Below, in pieces: positions 7,780 to 14,301 of a stretch of 14,879 bases of DNA. How positions within the stretch are numbered: the first letter of the stretch is position 1; each line of letters begins with the position of its first letter. Source of the stretch: Gammaproteobacteria bacterium RIFCSPHIGHO2_12_FULL_37_34 (GTDB lineage: Bacteria; Pseudomonadota; Gammaproteobacteria; DSM-16500); assembly GCA_001801495.1 (NCBI GenBank), contig MGXW01000103.1, positions 1-14,879 on the forward strand, read 5' to 3'. Under the pieces are notes generated by a model that was given only the letters and a program-made list of their open reading frames with translations, had not been told where the DNA came from and searched no databases. The translations under genes were made by a program, and so were the position numbers.

Positions 7780-8526
7780 ATGAAAACATTATCTCAATTG
7801 CAAGTTAAAATATTTGCAGACGGCGCTGATAAAAAAGGCATGTTGGAAATGTACGCGAAACCTTTCGTAAAGGGATTTACAACCAATCCAACGTTGATGC
7901 GAAAAGCTAATATCAATGATTATGAAGTATTTGCTATAGATATATTGCGTGTGATTAAAGATAAACCTATTTCTTTTGAAGTATTTTCAGATGATTTTGA
8001 TGAGATGTACGAGCAAGCTCGATTAATTGCAAGCTGGGGAAAAAATGTTTATGTCAAAATTCCGGTTTCAAATACCAAGGGTGAATCTGCTTGTGCATTC
8101 ATTCAAGAACTAGCAAAAGCAGGTGTGAAACAAAACGTGACGGCATTGATGACATTGGATCAAGTAAAAGCAGTAACGCGAGCGTTGGCAGATGGTCCTG
8201 CTGCATGTATTTCAGTATTCGCTGGGCGTATTGCAGATACAGGGCGTGATCCGGTACCAATGATGCGTGCTGCACTTTCCATCATGTCAGCTTACCCACA
8301 ACTTGAACTGATATGGGCAAGTCCGCGTGAATTATTAAATATTTTTCAGTCGGATGAAATTGGCTGTCACATTATTACAGCAACCAATGATATCATTAAT
8401 AAATTATCGTTAGTGGGCAAAGATTTAAATGAGTTTTCCTTAGAAACAGTTAAAATGTTTTATCAAGATGCACTGGCTGCTGGATTTCAATTGAGTGTAG
8501 AAGATACATTGGCAGAAGCATTATGA
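7780..8526 (+). CDS. Transaldolase-family protein
   Basis: A 248-residue TIM-barrel protein of the transaldolase/fructose-6-phosphate aldolase family. It has FADGAD (Asp14), GFTTNPTL (32-39), VYVKIPVS with the Schiff-base Lys93, NVTALMTLDQ and SVFAGRIADTGRD. The length lies between short Fsa-like enzymes (~220) and TalB (~317). Transaldolase can form sedoheptulose 7-phosphate from fructose 6-phosphate and erythrose 4-phosphate. Its place directly after the heptose genes suggests it feeds the GmhA-like isomerase (inference), though a modified aldol reaction on a sugar intermediate is also possible. GAGGAG (7769-7774) lies five bases before the ATG at 7780, and its stop overlaps the next start. 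Confidence 0.86.
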   Translation: MKTLSQLQVKIFADGADKKGMLEMYAKPFVKGFTTNPTLMRKANINDYEVFAIDILRVIKDKPISFEVFSDDFDEMYEQARLIASWGKNVYVKIPVSNTKGESACAFIQELAKAGVKQNVTALMTLDQVKAVTRALADGPAACISVFAGRIADTGRDPVPMMRAALSIMSAYPQLELIWASPRELLNIFQSDEIGCHIITATNDIINKLSLVGKDLNEFSLETVKMFYQDALAAGFQLSVEDTLAEAL

Positions 8527-10139
8527 GAATGTGGTCATCTCCATTACAAGCATCGCATCGCCTTTGGATGCTCATTTTTGCTAGCACACTCATTCTTTAT
8601 TTAATATTCTCACCTTCTATTCATATTCTTCATTACAGCGGCGATGATTTTAGATATAGCTTTGGTGGTATGACTAAATCTTGTGCGAAAAATGATGATT
8701 ATCATTTCATGCTGACTATTGGACGTCCTTTGCAAACCTTTATCGATTGCTTAGGATTTAAATTTGCTTATACGTTGGAAGGCATGCGTGTTATTCGTAT
8801 TGTAACCGTTGTTACTATAGGTGTGACCATGGGTTTGTTGGCTGATTGGTTATACATCTTAGGGTTTTCATTAGGGACAGCGTTTTTTGCTGCTGGTAGT
8901 TTATTATTAATTGCTCATTTATATGGCGATGCTGTGCCAATGGGTGCTATTGCGCTTCCGTTTACTTTGTTGCTTACTTTAATGGGATATCGATGTGTGA
9001 ATAAAGCACATCAGTATTTTTTTTCGCATGAATCACGTACACAAGCAATGAAATGGTTGAGCTTATCTTTTTTAATTGTTTTAGCTGCATTATTAACTTA
9101 TCCAGCTTTAGCTTTTTTCTTTGTGACACTCATGTTGATGAAGTTGCTTTTTTCTAAAATAATTGATTTCAATCGAATTAAACGTGAATTATTAATAGAG
9201 TGTTTGGTTTTTATCACCGGCTGCCTTGTTTATTTTGCTTTTGCTTATTATAACATTCATTATCATGCGCGCACGGAAATTCCAGCTGCTTATCATGTTG
9301 GTCATCCCAATTTAAATATAATAGAAATGTTCAATCGCCTTTTTTTATTAGGTAATCTATTTAGTCCTTGGTGGACTGTATCACCTATGAGTGATTCAAA
9401 CATGCAAGGGTGGATCATGATTGCGGGATTATTGGGTATCATGATGGCGCCATTTATGCTACGAAATTCTAAGCACGAATGGAAAAATAGGACATCTCAC
9501 AGCGGAAATCATTTCATGATCCATCTCATCCAGGTTGTGATGATGGGTGTTGGTTTGTTTCTGTTAAGCAGTGCATTTTACCTAATCATGCCAAGCTTAG
9601 ATATTGTAGAAAATCGCATATTATATGCGATAGTTACATCTGGTTTAGTATTAGTTTTTTGGGGATGTTGGCAGTGGAAAAATATTTTTCCTGCAAGATG
9701 GGGTCGAGCTTTTATTTTTGCTGGCGTGGCCATTTTATTTTTAATTGAAGGTCATCAGGCGAGTATGGTGACCATGGTGAATGCGCTTAGTCATGTCGAG
9801 TATTTTAACGATACCCGGGAAGCAATTGCTCATTATTTACAAACTGGCCAACCACTTGCGCGTGTTCATTTTGTTATTCCAAAATCGAATGCTCCTTATG
9901 GTCGATATGCTTTAGCACAAGCAGCCTTGGTGTCGTTGATGAACAAAGATAGTTTTAAGTTGAGATGGTGTGCGTTATCATCGTTAGGGAATCATCATAC
10001 ACAAGAAGCAGCTCATTGCTTAGCGAACATGAGGAGTAAAGATATTGCTGTGACTTATAGTTTTGAAAACGAACCATTTCTTTACACACGTGACATGGTT
10101 AAGATACAAAATGAATTTAGAAGTCTAAGCATTGGGTAG
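8523..10139 (+). CDS. Polytopic GtrII-like GT-C glycosyltransferase, paralogue 1
   Basis: A 538-residue membrane protein with roughly eleven hydrophobic segments. After the first helix (about 13-31) comes the predicted periplasmic stretch HYSGDDFRY with Asp41, Asp42 and Arg44, then IGRPLQTF (66-73). DDxxR followed by GRPL is the signature of GtrII-like glucosyltransferases (PF14264), in which an early acidic loop is typical of GT-C enzymes. These transfer sugar from a polyprenyl phosphate to a glycan on the outer side of the membrane. MGLLADWLY, LLTYPA and HYHAR are further blocks shared with the next gene. The C-terminal soluble part has RVHFVIP. The start overlaps the transaldolase stop (ATGA). 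The acceptor is unknown. Confidence 0.72.
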   Translation: MRMWSSPLQASHRLWMLIFASTLILYLIFSPSIHILHYSGDDFRYSFGGMTKSCAKNDDYHFMLTIGRPLQTFIDCLGFKFAYTLEGMRVIRIVTVVTIGVTMGLLADWLYILGFSLGTAFFAAGSLLLIAHLYGDAVPMGAIALPFTLLLTLMGYRCVNKAHQYFFSHESRTQAMKWLSLSFLIVLAALLTYPALAFFFVTLMLMKLLFSKIIDFNRIKRELLIECLVFITGCLVYFAFAYYNIHYHARTEIPAAYHVGHPNLNIIEMFNRLFLLGNLFSPWWTVSPMSDSNMQGWIMIAGLLGIMMAPFMLRNSKHEWKNRTSHSGNHFMIHLIQVVMMGVGLFLLSSAFYLIMPSLDIVENRILYAIVTSGLVLVFWGCWQWKNIFPARWGRAFIFAGVAILFLIEGHQASMVTMVNALSHVEYFNDTREAIAHYLQTGQPLARVHFVIPKSNAPYGRYALAQAALVSLMNKDSFKLRWCALSSLGNHHTQEAAHCLANMRSKDIAVTYSFENEPFLYTRDMVKIQNEFRSLSIG

Positions 10140-10182
10140 CGCGCTTTTAGAAATTATTTAAAACCATCATAGGAAATCATAC

Positions 10183-11841
10183 ATGCGTAATGTGAGCATA
10201 CAATATTTATCGGATAGGCATCGTCTTTTCATGTTTATTATCGCGAGCATTGTTTTACTTTACTTTATTTTTGCCCCCGCCACTCATATTTTGTATTACG
10301 GTGGAGATGATTTTCGTTATGCAGTGGGAGGTGCGCATCGACTTTGCAAACAAGACGACAGCTTTTATTTCATGAAAACATTAGGTCGACCTTTACAAGC
10401 ATACTTGGATTGTGTCGTATACAAATTTACTCATACCTTACAACAAATGATTTTTATTCGTATTCTTGCTGTTGTATTACTTGGTGTAGGCATGGGTTTG
10501 TTAGCAGATTGGTTGTACACCTTGGGGTTTTCTTTTTGGATGGCATTTTTTGCTTCGGGAAGCTTATTTCTTATCCAAAAATTGTATAGTGACACTGTTT
10601 TAACTGGTGCACTTTCCTTATCTTTACCTATTTTATTTGTTGTTTTGGGCTATCGATGCCTCACACAAGCGCATCATGATGCATTAGCATGGGATGATCA
10701 ATCACGCAAGAAAAAGATCAAATATTTTATTTATGCTAGTGTGTTATTTCTCTTAGCATTACTGACTTATCCGGCAATGACTTTCTTTTTTGGTACCTTA
10801 GTCTTATTTAAGCTATTTTTCTCAACTATTTCGGAGTGGACTAAAACGCGTAGAGAAGTGTTACAAGATGTCATTTTATTTTCTGTTATTTGTATCATCT
10901 ATTTTGCTTGGGCGAGTTATAACATGCATTATCATGCGCGCGCACCTATTCCAGATCAATATCGCATGCATTTTAATTTAAATTTGATGGAATTATGGGC
11001 TCGTATTCGGCCACTTGGGAATGTTTTTGATGGAGGACCCTGGGTGTTATTGTTCCCCTTAGGATTTCCTTTAGGAGGTTCGGTAGTTCAAGGGTGGTTG
11101 ACCATTGTTTTATTGTTAGGGGCACTTTGTTTTGGTTGTAAGCGTTTTTTAAAAAGCGAATTTTATTTACGTCATAGCAAACAAGCGTTATTCACTTTAG
11201 GCCAAATCATTATTTTTATTGCTGCCTTATTTATTTTTTGCAGTGGATTTTATTTGATTATTCCAGTTCGAGAAGATATGGGTTCACGATTGATTTTTGC
11301 ATCAGTTGCATCAGGGTTTCCATTATTATTTTGGAGTATTTATCGCTGGAGCGATGTCTTTTCTGCCCAATTTAAATTTGCTGCTATTAGTATAGTGATC
11401 GGATTGTTTTTTTTATTGGAAGGGTATCAAGCCAATATCAAAATCATGTACGATGCCCTACATTTTGCGCAAACCTTAACTTCGGTTGAAACGCAAATCA
11501 ATCGTTATTTGGCAAATGGAAATCAATTACGCCGCATTCATTTCGTGATTCCTGGGAAAGAGCATCCTTATAATAAATTCTTTTTAGCAAATGCCGCATT
11601 GGTACAATTATTAGGCCAAGGGAAATATCAAATAAAATGGTGTTCTTTACCACGCGGCATATCGGGTGCAGAACAAGATCATCAAACGGAAATGTTAACA
11701 TGTATTCATGGGTTACCTGAAAATGGTATAGCCGTCACTTACAGCCGACCGGATGAACCTATTAAAATCACTCAAGAAATGCTTTTAATGAAAAATCAAT
11801 TTGAAATAGAACAAGTGGAATTGAGAAATTTATTAGCATAA
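10183..11841 (+). CDS. Polytopic GtrII-like GT-C glycosyltransferase, paralogue 2
   Basis: A 552-residue membrane protein clearly homologous end to end with its upstream neighbour. Shared blocks in the same order are GDDFRY (Asp42, Asp43, Arg45), GRPLQ (68-72), MGLLADWLY, GYRC, LLTYPA, HYHAR, HFVIP and IAVTYS. This indicates a tandem duplication followed by divergence. The predicted role is transfer of a polyprenyl-linked sugar to a periplasmic glycan, by analogy with GtrII (PF14264); donor and acceptor are not shown by the sequence. The 43-nt gap before it is the largest inside the + strand operon and holds an AGGAAA ribosome-binding site (10171-10176), with no obvious promoter or terminator. 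It is the last gene of the + strand unit. Confidence 0.72.
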   Translation: MRNVSIQYLSDRHRLFMFIIASIVLLYFIFAPATHILYYGGDDFRYAVGGAHRLCKQDDSFYFMKTLGRPLQAYLDCVVYKFTHTLQQMIFIRILAVVLLGVGMGLLADWLYTLGFSFWMAFFASGSLFLIQKLYSDTVLTGALSLSLPILFVVLGYRCLTQAHHDALAWDDQSRKKKIKYFIYASVLFLLALLTYPAMTFFFGTLVLFKLFFSTISEWTKTRREVLQDVILFSVICIIYFAWASYNMHYHARAPIPDQYRMHFNLNLMELWARIRPLGNVFDGGPWVLLFPLGFPLGGSVVQGWLTIVLLLGALCFGCKRFLKSEFYLRHSKQALFTLGQIIIFIAALFIFCSGFYLIIPVREDMGSRLIFASVASGFPLLFWSIYRWSDVFSAQFKFAAISIVIGLFFLLEGYQANIKIMYDALHFAQTLTSVETQINRYLANGNQLRRIHFVIPGKEHPYNKFFLANAALVQLLGQGKYQIKWCSLPRGISGAEQDHQTEMLTCIHGLPENGIAVTYSRPDEPIKITQEMLLMKNQFEIEQVELRNLLA

Positions 11842-11886
11842 TAGAGAATGGAAATGGCTATCACTCCGATCGTTGATTGCATAAAC

Positions 11887-11904
11887 CTGAAAGCAAGCTT
11901 TCGG
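11887..11904 (+). terminator. Weak hairpin between the convergent operons
   Basis: GAAAG-CAAG-CTTTC can form a 5-bp stem with a 4-nt loop, extended by one wobble and one C-G pair. It lies in the 73-nt gap between the + strand operon end and the - strand SDR end, where a bidirectional terminator is expected. No T-tract follows on either strand, so intrinsic termination is unproven. Confidence 0.25.
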
Positions 11905-11914
11905 ACCGAGTATT

Positions 11915-12646
11915 TTACCTTGCTCCAGTTATTGGAATAATTGCTCCACTAATATAAGAAGCGGCATCTGATAGCAGCCAAAGAATTAATTCAGATACTT
12001 CCTGAGTTTTACCCATTCTACCCATCGGTAAGGTTTTTAACAAATTTTCTATGCGTTCTGGCGGAGAAGAGTGATGTAATTCAGTATCAATTACACCAGG
12101 ACTCACCGTATTGACACGAATATTATAAGTAGCCACTTCACGAGCGAAACCAATGGTTAATGTATTAATAGCCGCTTTAGATGCTGCATAATGAGCAAGA
12201 TTTGTTCCGCCAAAGCGCGCTGCTTCTGAGGAAACATTAATAATATTACCGCCGCTAATTTTTTTCATGCGTTTGACCGCTTCACGACAAGCAATAAATG
12301 TGCCGAAAACATTTGTAGCGAATACATGTTGTAGGCGATCAGTTGTAATATGCTCTACTCCACATATACCGCCATTGGTGCCCGCATTATTGATCAGTGC
12401 GCTAACGGGCCCAAAGTGTTGATCAACGCTTTCAAATAACCTTACTACATCTTGTTCGCAAGCAAGATTAGCTTGTATGGCGATAGCCACACCATCATTT
12501 TGTTGAATAGCATGAACAATTTGATCCGCTTTAAGTTGCGATTGGTGATAATTGATGCAAACGGCGTAGTTATTTTTTGCTAGTAAAAGAGCAGTAGCAG
12601 CACCTATGCCGCGACTTGCACCTGTGATAATAGCAACTTTTTTCAT
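11915..12646 (-). CDS. FabG-like short-chain dehydrogenase/reductase
   Basis: A 243-residue classical SDR with every expected element: TGASRGIG (8-15), INNAG (85-89), Asn112, the active-site Ser140 in NVSSEAARFGG, YAASK (Tyr153, Lys157) and VSPGVIDT. Its length is normal for the family. The sequence is close to generic 3-oxoacyl-ACP reductase or glucose dehydrogenase-type enzymes, so the substrate cannot be named. It is the last gene of a three-gene - strand operon, and its ATG forms a TAATG junction with the stop of the host-attachment-family gene, consistent with coupled translation. It is a different protein from the SDR at 3129: it lacks that protein's C-terminal tail and has an ordinary TGASRGIG cofactor loop. 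Confidence 0.86.
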   Translation of the reverse strand: MKKVAIITGASRGIGAATALLLAKNNYAVCINYHQSQLKADQIVHAIQQNDGVAIAIQANLACEQDVVRLFESVDQHFGPVSALINNAGTNGGICGVEHITTDRLQHVFATNVFGTFIACREAVKRMKKISGGNIINVSSEAARFGGTNLAHYAASKAAINTLTIGFAREVATYNIRVNTVSPGVIDTELHHSSPPERIENLLKTLPMGRMGKTQEVSELILWLLSDAASYISGAIIPITGAR

Positions 12647-13098
12647 TATGACGATTCAGTAGGATATTGGATATGAACACGCAAAAATTTTATTAATTCA
12701 TGATCGGATAAATGGAGCAAGTCTTTTTTAATATTATTGATAATTAAATCTTTTACATGCTTGTCTAAATGTTGAAACAAAAGACCATTTAAATGAGGTG
12801 GCGCAATAATAACGAGTTCGTCGTAACTTTGGTTACATCGTCCTTGATCGAGTTCTTTCGCAATTTCTCTATAAAAATTATCAACTTTTATTTCTCTAGG
12901 TTGAGATGGTTGAGTATAGGCACCCCGAGCAGTATGACTGGATTGATAACGGCCAGGTTTATCTGATGTCAAATCGCTGCTTTTTAATTTATTTTCTGGG
13001 TGTTGTAATTCTTTTACTAAAATTAATTCCGCATTTTTTTTATTCAATGCATAAATACGACACACGTTAGAATTACTATTCATAATCCATATCATCAT
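12646..13098 (-). CDS. Host attachment family protein (PF10116-like, baeRF-related)
   Basis: A 150-residue soluble protein with the family pattern of 'protein required for attachment to host cells'. It has an N-terminal strand IWIMNSNSNVCRIYAL, a SDLTSDKPGR motif (41-50) followed by a Ser/Thr-rich linker, DNFYREIAKELD, YDELVIIAPP (92-101) and a C-terminal KKDLLHLSDHEL. The family was named from Agrobacterium plant attachment and is also grouped with release-factor-1-like (baeRF) folds; its biochemical role is not settled. There is no signal peptide or membrane helix, so a direct adhesin role is unlikely (inference). The ATG at 13098 is preferred over an in-frame TTG at 13116: it overlaps the upstream stop (ATGA) and AAAGGGA lies just upstream. 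Confidence 0.75.
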   Translation of the reverse strand: MMIWIMNSNSNVCRIYALNKKNAELILVKELQHPENKLKSSDLTSDKPGRYQSSHTARGAYTQPSQPREIKVDNFYREIAKELDQGRCNQSYDELVIIAPPHLNGLLFQHLDKHVKDLIINNIKKDLLHLSDHELIKFLRVHIQYPTESS

Positions 13099-14120
13099 AC
13101 GTTCCCTTTTACACAAGCTTCAGTTGGCAAATATGCTTTTTCTGTAAACGCATTATAGCGATTATCAACCATGTTGCGATTATTAACATACCATTCAATG
13201 GTTTCAATGATTCCTGCTTCAATAGAGATTTCTGGTTGAAAGCCATAGGCATGTGCACGCGTCATATCCATTAAGCGTTTAGCATCACCTGTTGGTTTGG
13301 TGCTATCCCATACTAAATTAATTGGTCCACCGGGTATGTTGGCAACAATTATTTCCGCAATTTCTTTGATTGTTACGCCAGTGCCGCTACCAAGATTGAT
13401 GGGTTCATTAATGCTTTTTTCAACAGCTAGTAACATGCCGCGTGCCACATCACGTGCATGAATGAAATCACGGATGGGTGATCCATCTCCCCAAACGGTT
13501 AAGGGATGTTCACCATCCATAGCACGTTTAATGAGAGAAGGAATAACCATTGCATTGGTTGGATCAAAATTGTCATAGGGTCCATAAACATTAGCTGGCC
13601 TGACAATAGAAATTTTATCCCAGCCGTATTCAATGTTATAAGCATCCGCTTGTAATTCGCCCATGCGTTTTGCCCAGCCAGCAAAGCGATCGAAAGGGGA
13701 AGGAAAAGTTTTCCATACATCATCTTCATGGAAAACTTCAGCAGGAGAATACACACCGATAGAACTCGTAAATAAAAATTGCTCCACATCCATGCGTCTA
13801 GCAGCTTCCATCATATTCATACTAAACAGAATAGTTGGAACAAAAAAACTTGCTGGACGTTTGGCGGTCATTGCGGGGGAGCCTTTGATACCAGCTAATT
13901 GAAAGACAATCTCTTGGTTTTTGCATACTTCCAAGCAAGCACTAAATTCGCGCAAGTCGGCTTGTTTAAATGTTATGCCACGAGGTGCGCGTGCAGGGTC
14001 ATCAAGTGAAACGACGGTAACTTTTGAACCATAGTTGAGCAAGCTTTCAACTAAAGGGCGCCCAATTAATCCTGTGCCACCCGTGACGAGTACACGTTTG
14101 TTTTGGTAAAAATTTGTCAT
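13095..14120 (-). CDS. NAD-dependent epimerase/dehydratase homologue lacking the catalytic Tyr
   Basis: A 341-residue extended SDR. VTGGTGLIG (12-20) binds NAD, FQLAGIKGS follows, FTSSIGVYSP holds the Ser/Thr site, and RPANVYGPYDNFDP and GDGSPIRDFIHARDVA are typical of nucleotide-sugar 4,6-dehydratases, epimerases and GDP-fucose synthase relatives. At the YxxxK site the sequence is DRFAGWAKRMGE: Lys151 is kept, but the residue four before it is Ala147 and no Tyr is nearby. The protein may use another general acid/base or a different reaction; the family itself may naturally lack this Tyr. AAAGGA lies six bases before the ATG. It is the first gene of the - strand operon. Substrate unknown. Confidence 0.84.
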   Translation of the reverse strand: MTNFYQNKRVLVTGGTGLIGRPLVESLLNYGSKVTVVSLDDPARAPRGITFKQADLREFSACLEVCKNQEIVFQLAGIKGSPAMTAKRPASFFVPTILFSMNMMEAARRMDVEQFLFTSSIGVYSPAEVFHEDDVWKTFPSPFDRFAGWAKRMGELQADAYNIEYGWDKISIVRPANVYGPYDNFDPTNAMVIPSLIKRAMDGEHPLTVWGDGSPIRDFIHARDVARGMLLAVEKSINEPINLGSGTGVTIKEIAEIIVANIPGGPINLVWDSTKPTGDAKRLMDMTRAHAYGFQPEISIEAGIIETIEWYVNNRNMVDNRYNAFTEKAYLPTEACVKGNV

Positions 14121-14201
14121 GAACTATCCTTTACAATCTTGCAAGTTTACTGTATGAATTTGGCATTTGCTAGCGATTCTATATATATTCTAACCAATTG
14201 A

Positions 14202-14207
14202 ATTATA
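14202..14207 (-). promoter_or_regulatory. Candidate -10 box for the - strand operon
   Basis: Read on the - strand this is TATAAT, a perfect sigma70 -10 match, about 80 bases upstream of the epimerase ATG. No clear -35 is seen at 16-18 nt, and the surrounding A/T richness makes chance matches likely. Confidence 0.25.
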
Positions 14208-14216
14208 ATATATTAT
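14205..14216. repeat. AT-rich perfect palindrome
   Basis: ATAATATATTAT is its own reverse complement. A similar dyad, ATAATA-AA-TATTAT, lies at 14269-14282, 65 bp away centre to centre, on the other side of the central inverted repeat. It overlaps the candidate - strand -10 box. It could be a protein-binding site, but low complexity may explain it. Confidence 0.3.
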
Positions 14217-14222
14217 TATTTT

Positions 14223-14249
14223 AAGCTGATAGCATCGCATGATCAGCTT
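14223..14249. repeat. Strong inverted repeat: operator, attenuator or terminator hairpin
   Basis: AAGCTGAT and ATCAGCTT form a perfect 8-bp stem. Inside it CAT-CGC-ATG can pair further with a 2-nt bulge, giving 11 pairs. On the + strand it is followed by G then TTTT, as in an intrinsic terminator, yet no + strand gene lies upstream of it in this divergent gap. It also abuts the expected -35 region of the + strand promoter, so an operator role is equally possible. Confidence 0.5.
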
Positions 14250-14267
14250 GTTTTAAGCCACATTTAG

Positions 14268-14273
14268 TATAAT
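14268..14273 (+). promoter_or_regulatory. Candidate -10 box for the membrane-protein gene at 14302
   Basis: TATAAT, a perfect sigma70 -10, lies about 28 bases before the ATG at 14302. The -35 position (around 14245-14250, AGCTTG) falls inside the right arm of the inverted repeat and is a poor match. This suggests either an activator-dependent promoter or repression by a protein binding the repeat (inference). Confidence 0.4.
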
Positions 14274-14282
14274 AAATATTAT
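14269..14282. repeat. AT-rich inverted repeat
   Basis: ATAATA and TATTAT arms are separated by AA. It resembles the palindrome at 14205-14216 and overlaps the candidate + strand -10 box. The two similar sites, each next to one of the divergent promoters, could bind the same factor; chance in AT-rich DNA is the alternative. Confidence 0.28.
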
Positions 14283-14301
14283 TATATCAAAGTGGCGCAA
14301 T

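Larger units (their letters stand above)
14121..14301. promoter_or_regulatory. Divergent intergenic regulatory region
   Basis: A 181-nt, very AT-rich stretch between the - strand operon start and the + strand membrane-protein start. It must hold promoters for both directions. It contains a strong inverted repeat in the middle, two similar AT-rich dyads and candidate -10 boxes, listed separately. No short ORF with a convincing ribosome-binding site and no tRNA-like fold was recognised in it. Confidence 0.55.

Noticed and set aside
10140..10182. Possible internal promoter or terminator in the largest gap of the + strand operon
   Set aside because: Only an AGGAAA ribosome-binding site is visible; there is no hairpin with a T-tract and no paired -35/-10 boxes.
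13099..13116. Earlier TTG start for the host-attachment-family gene
   Set aside because: The ATG at 13098 forms an ATGA overlap with the upstream stop and has AAAGGGA just upstream; the six extra residues carry no family content.
13499..13902. Overlapping open frames on both strands within the epimerase at 13095-14120
   Set aside because: The epimerase frame carries all family motifs through this stretch; the others are alternate-frame shadows.
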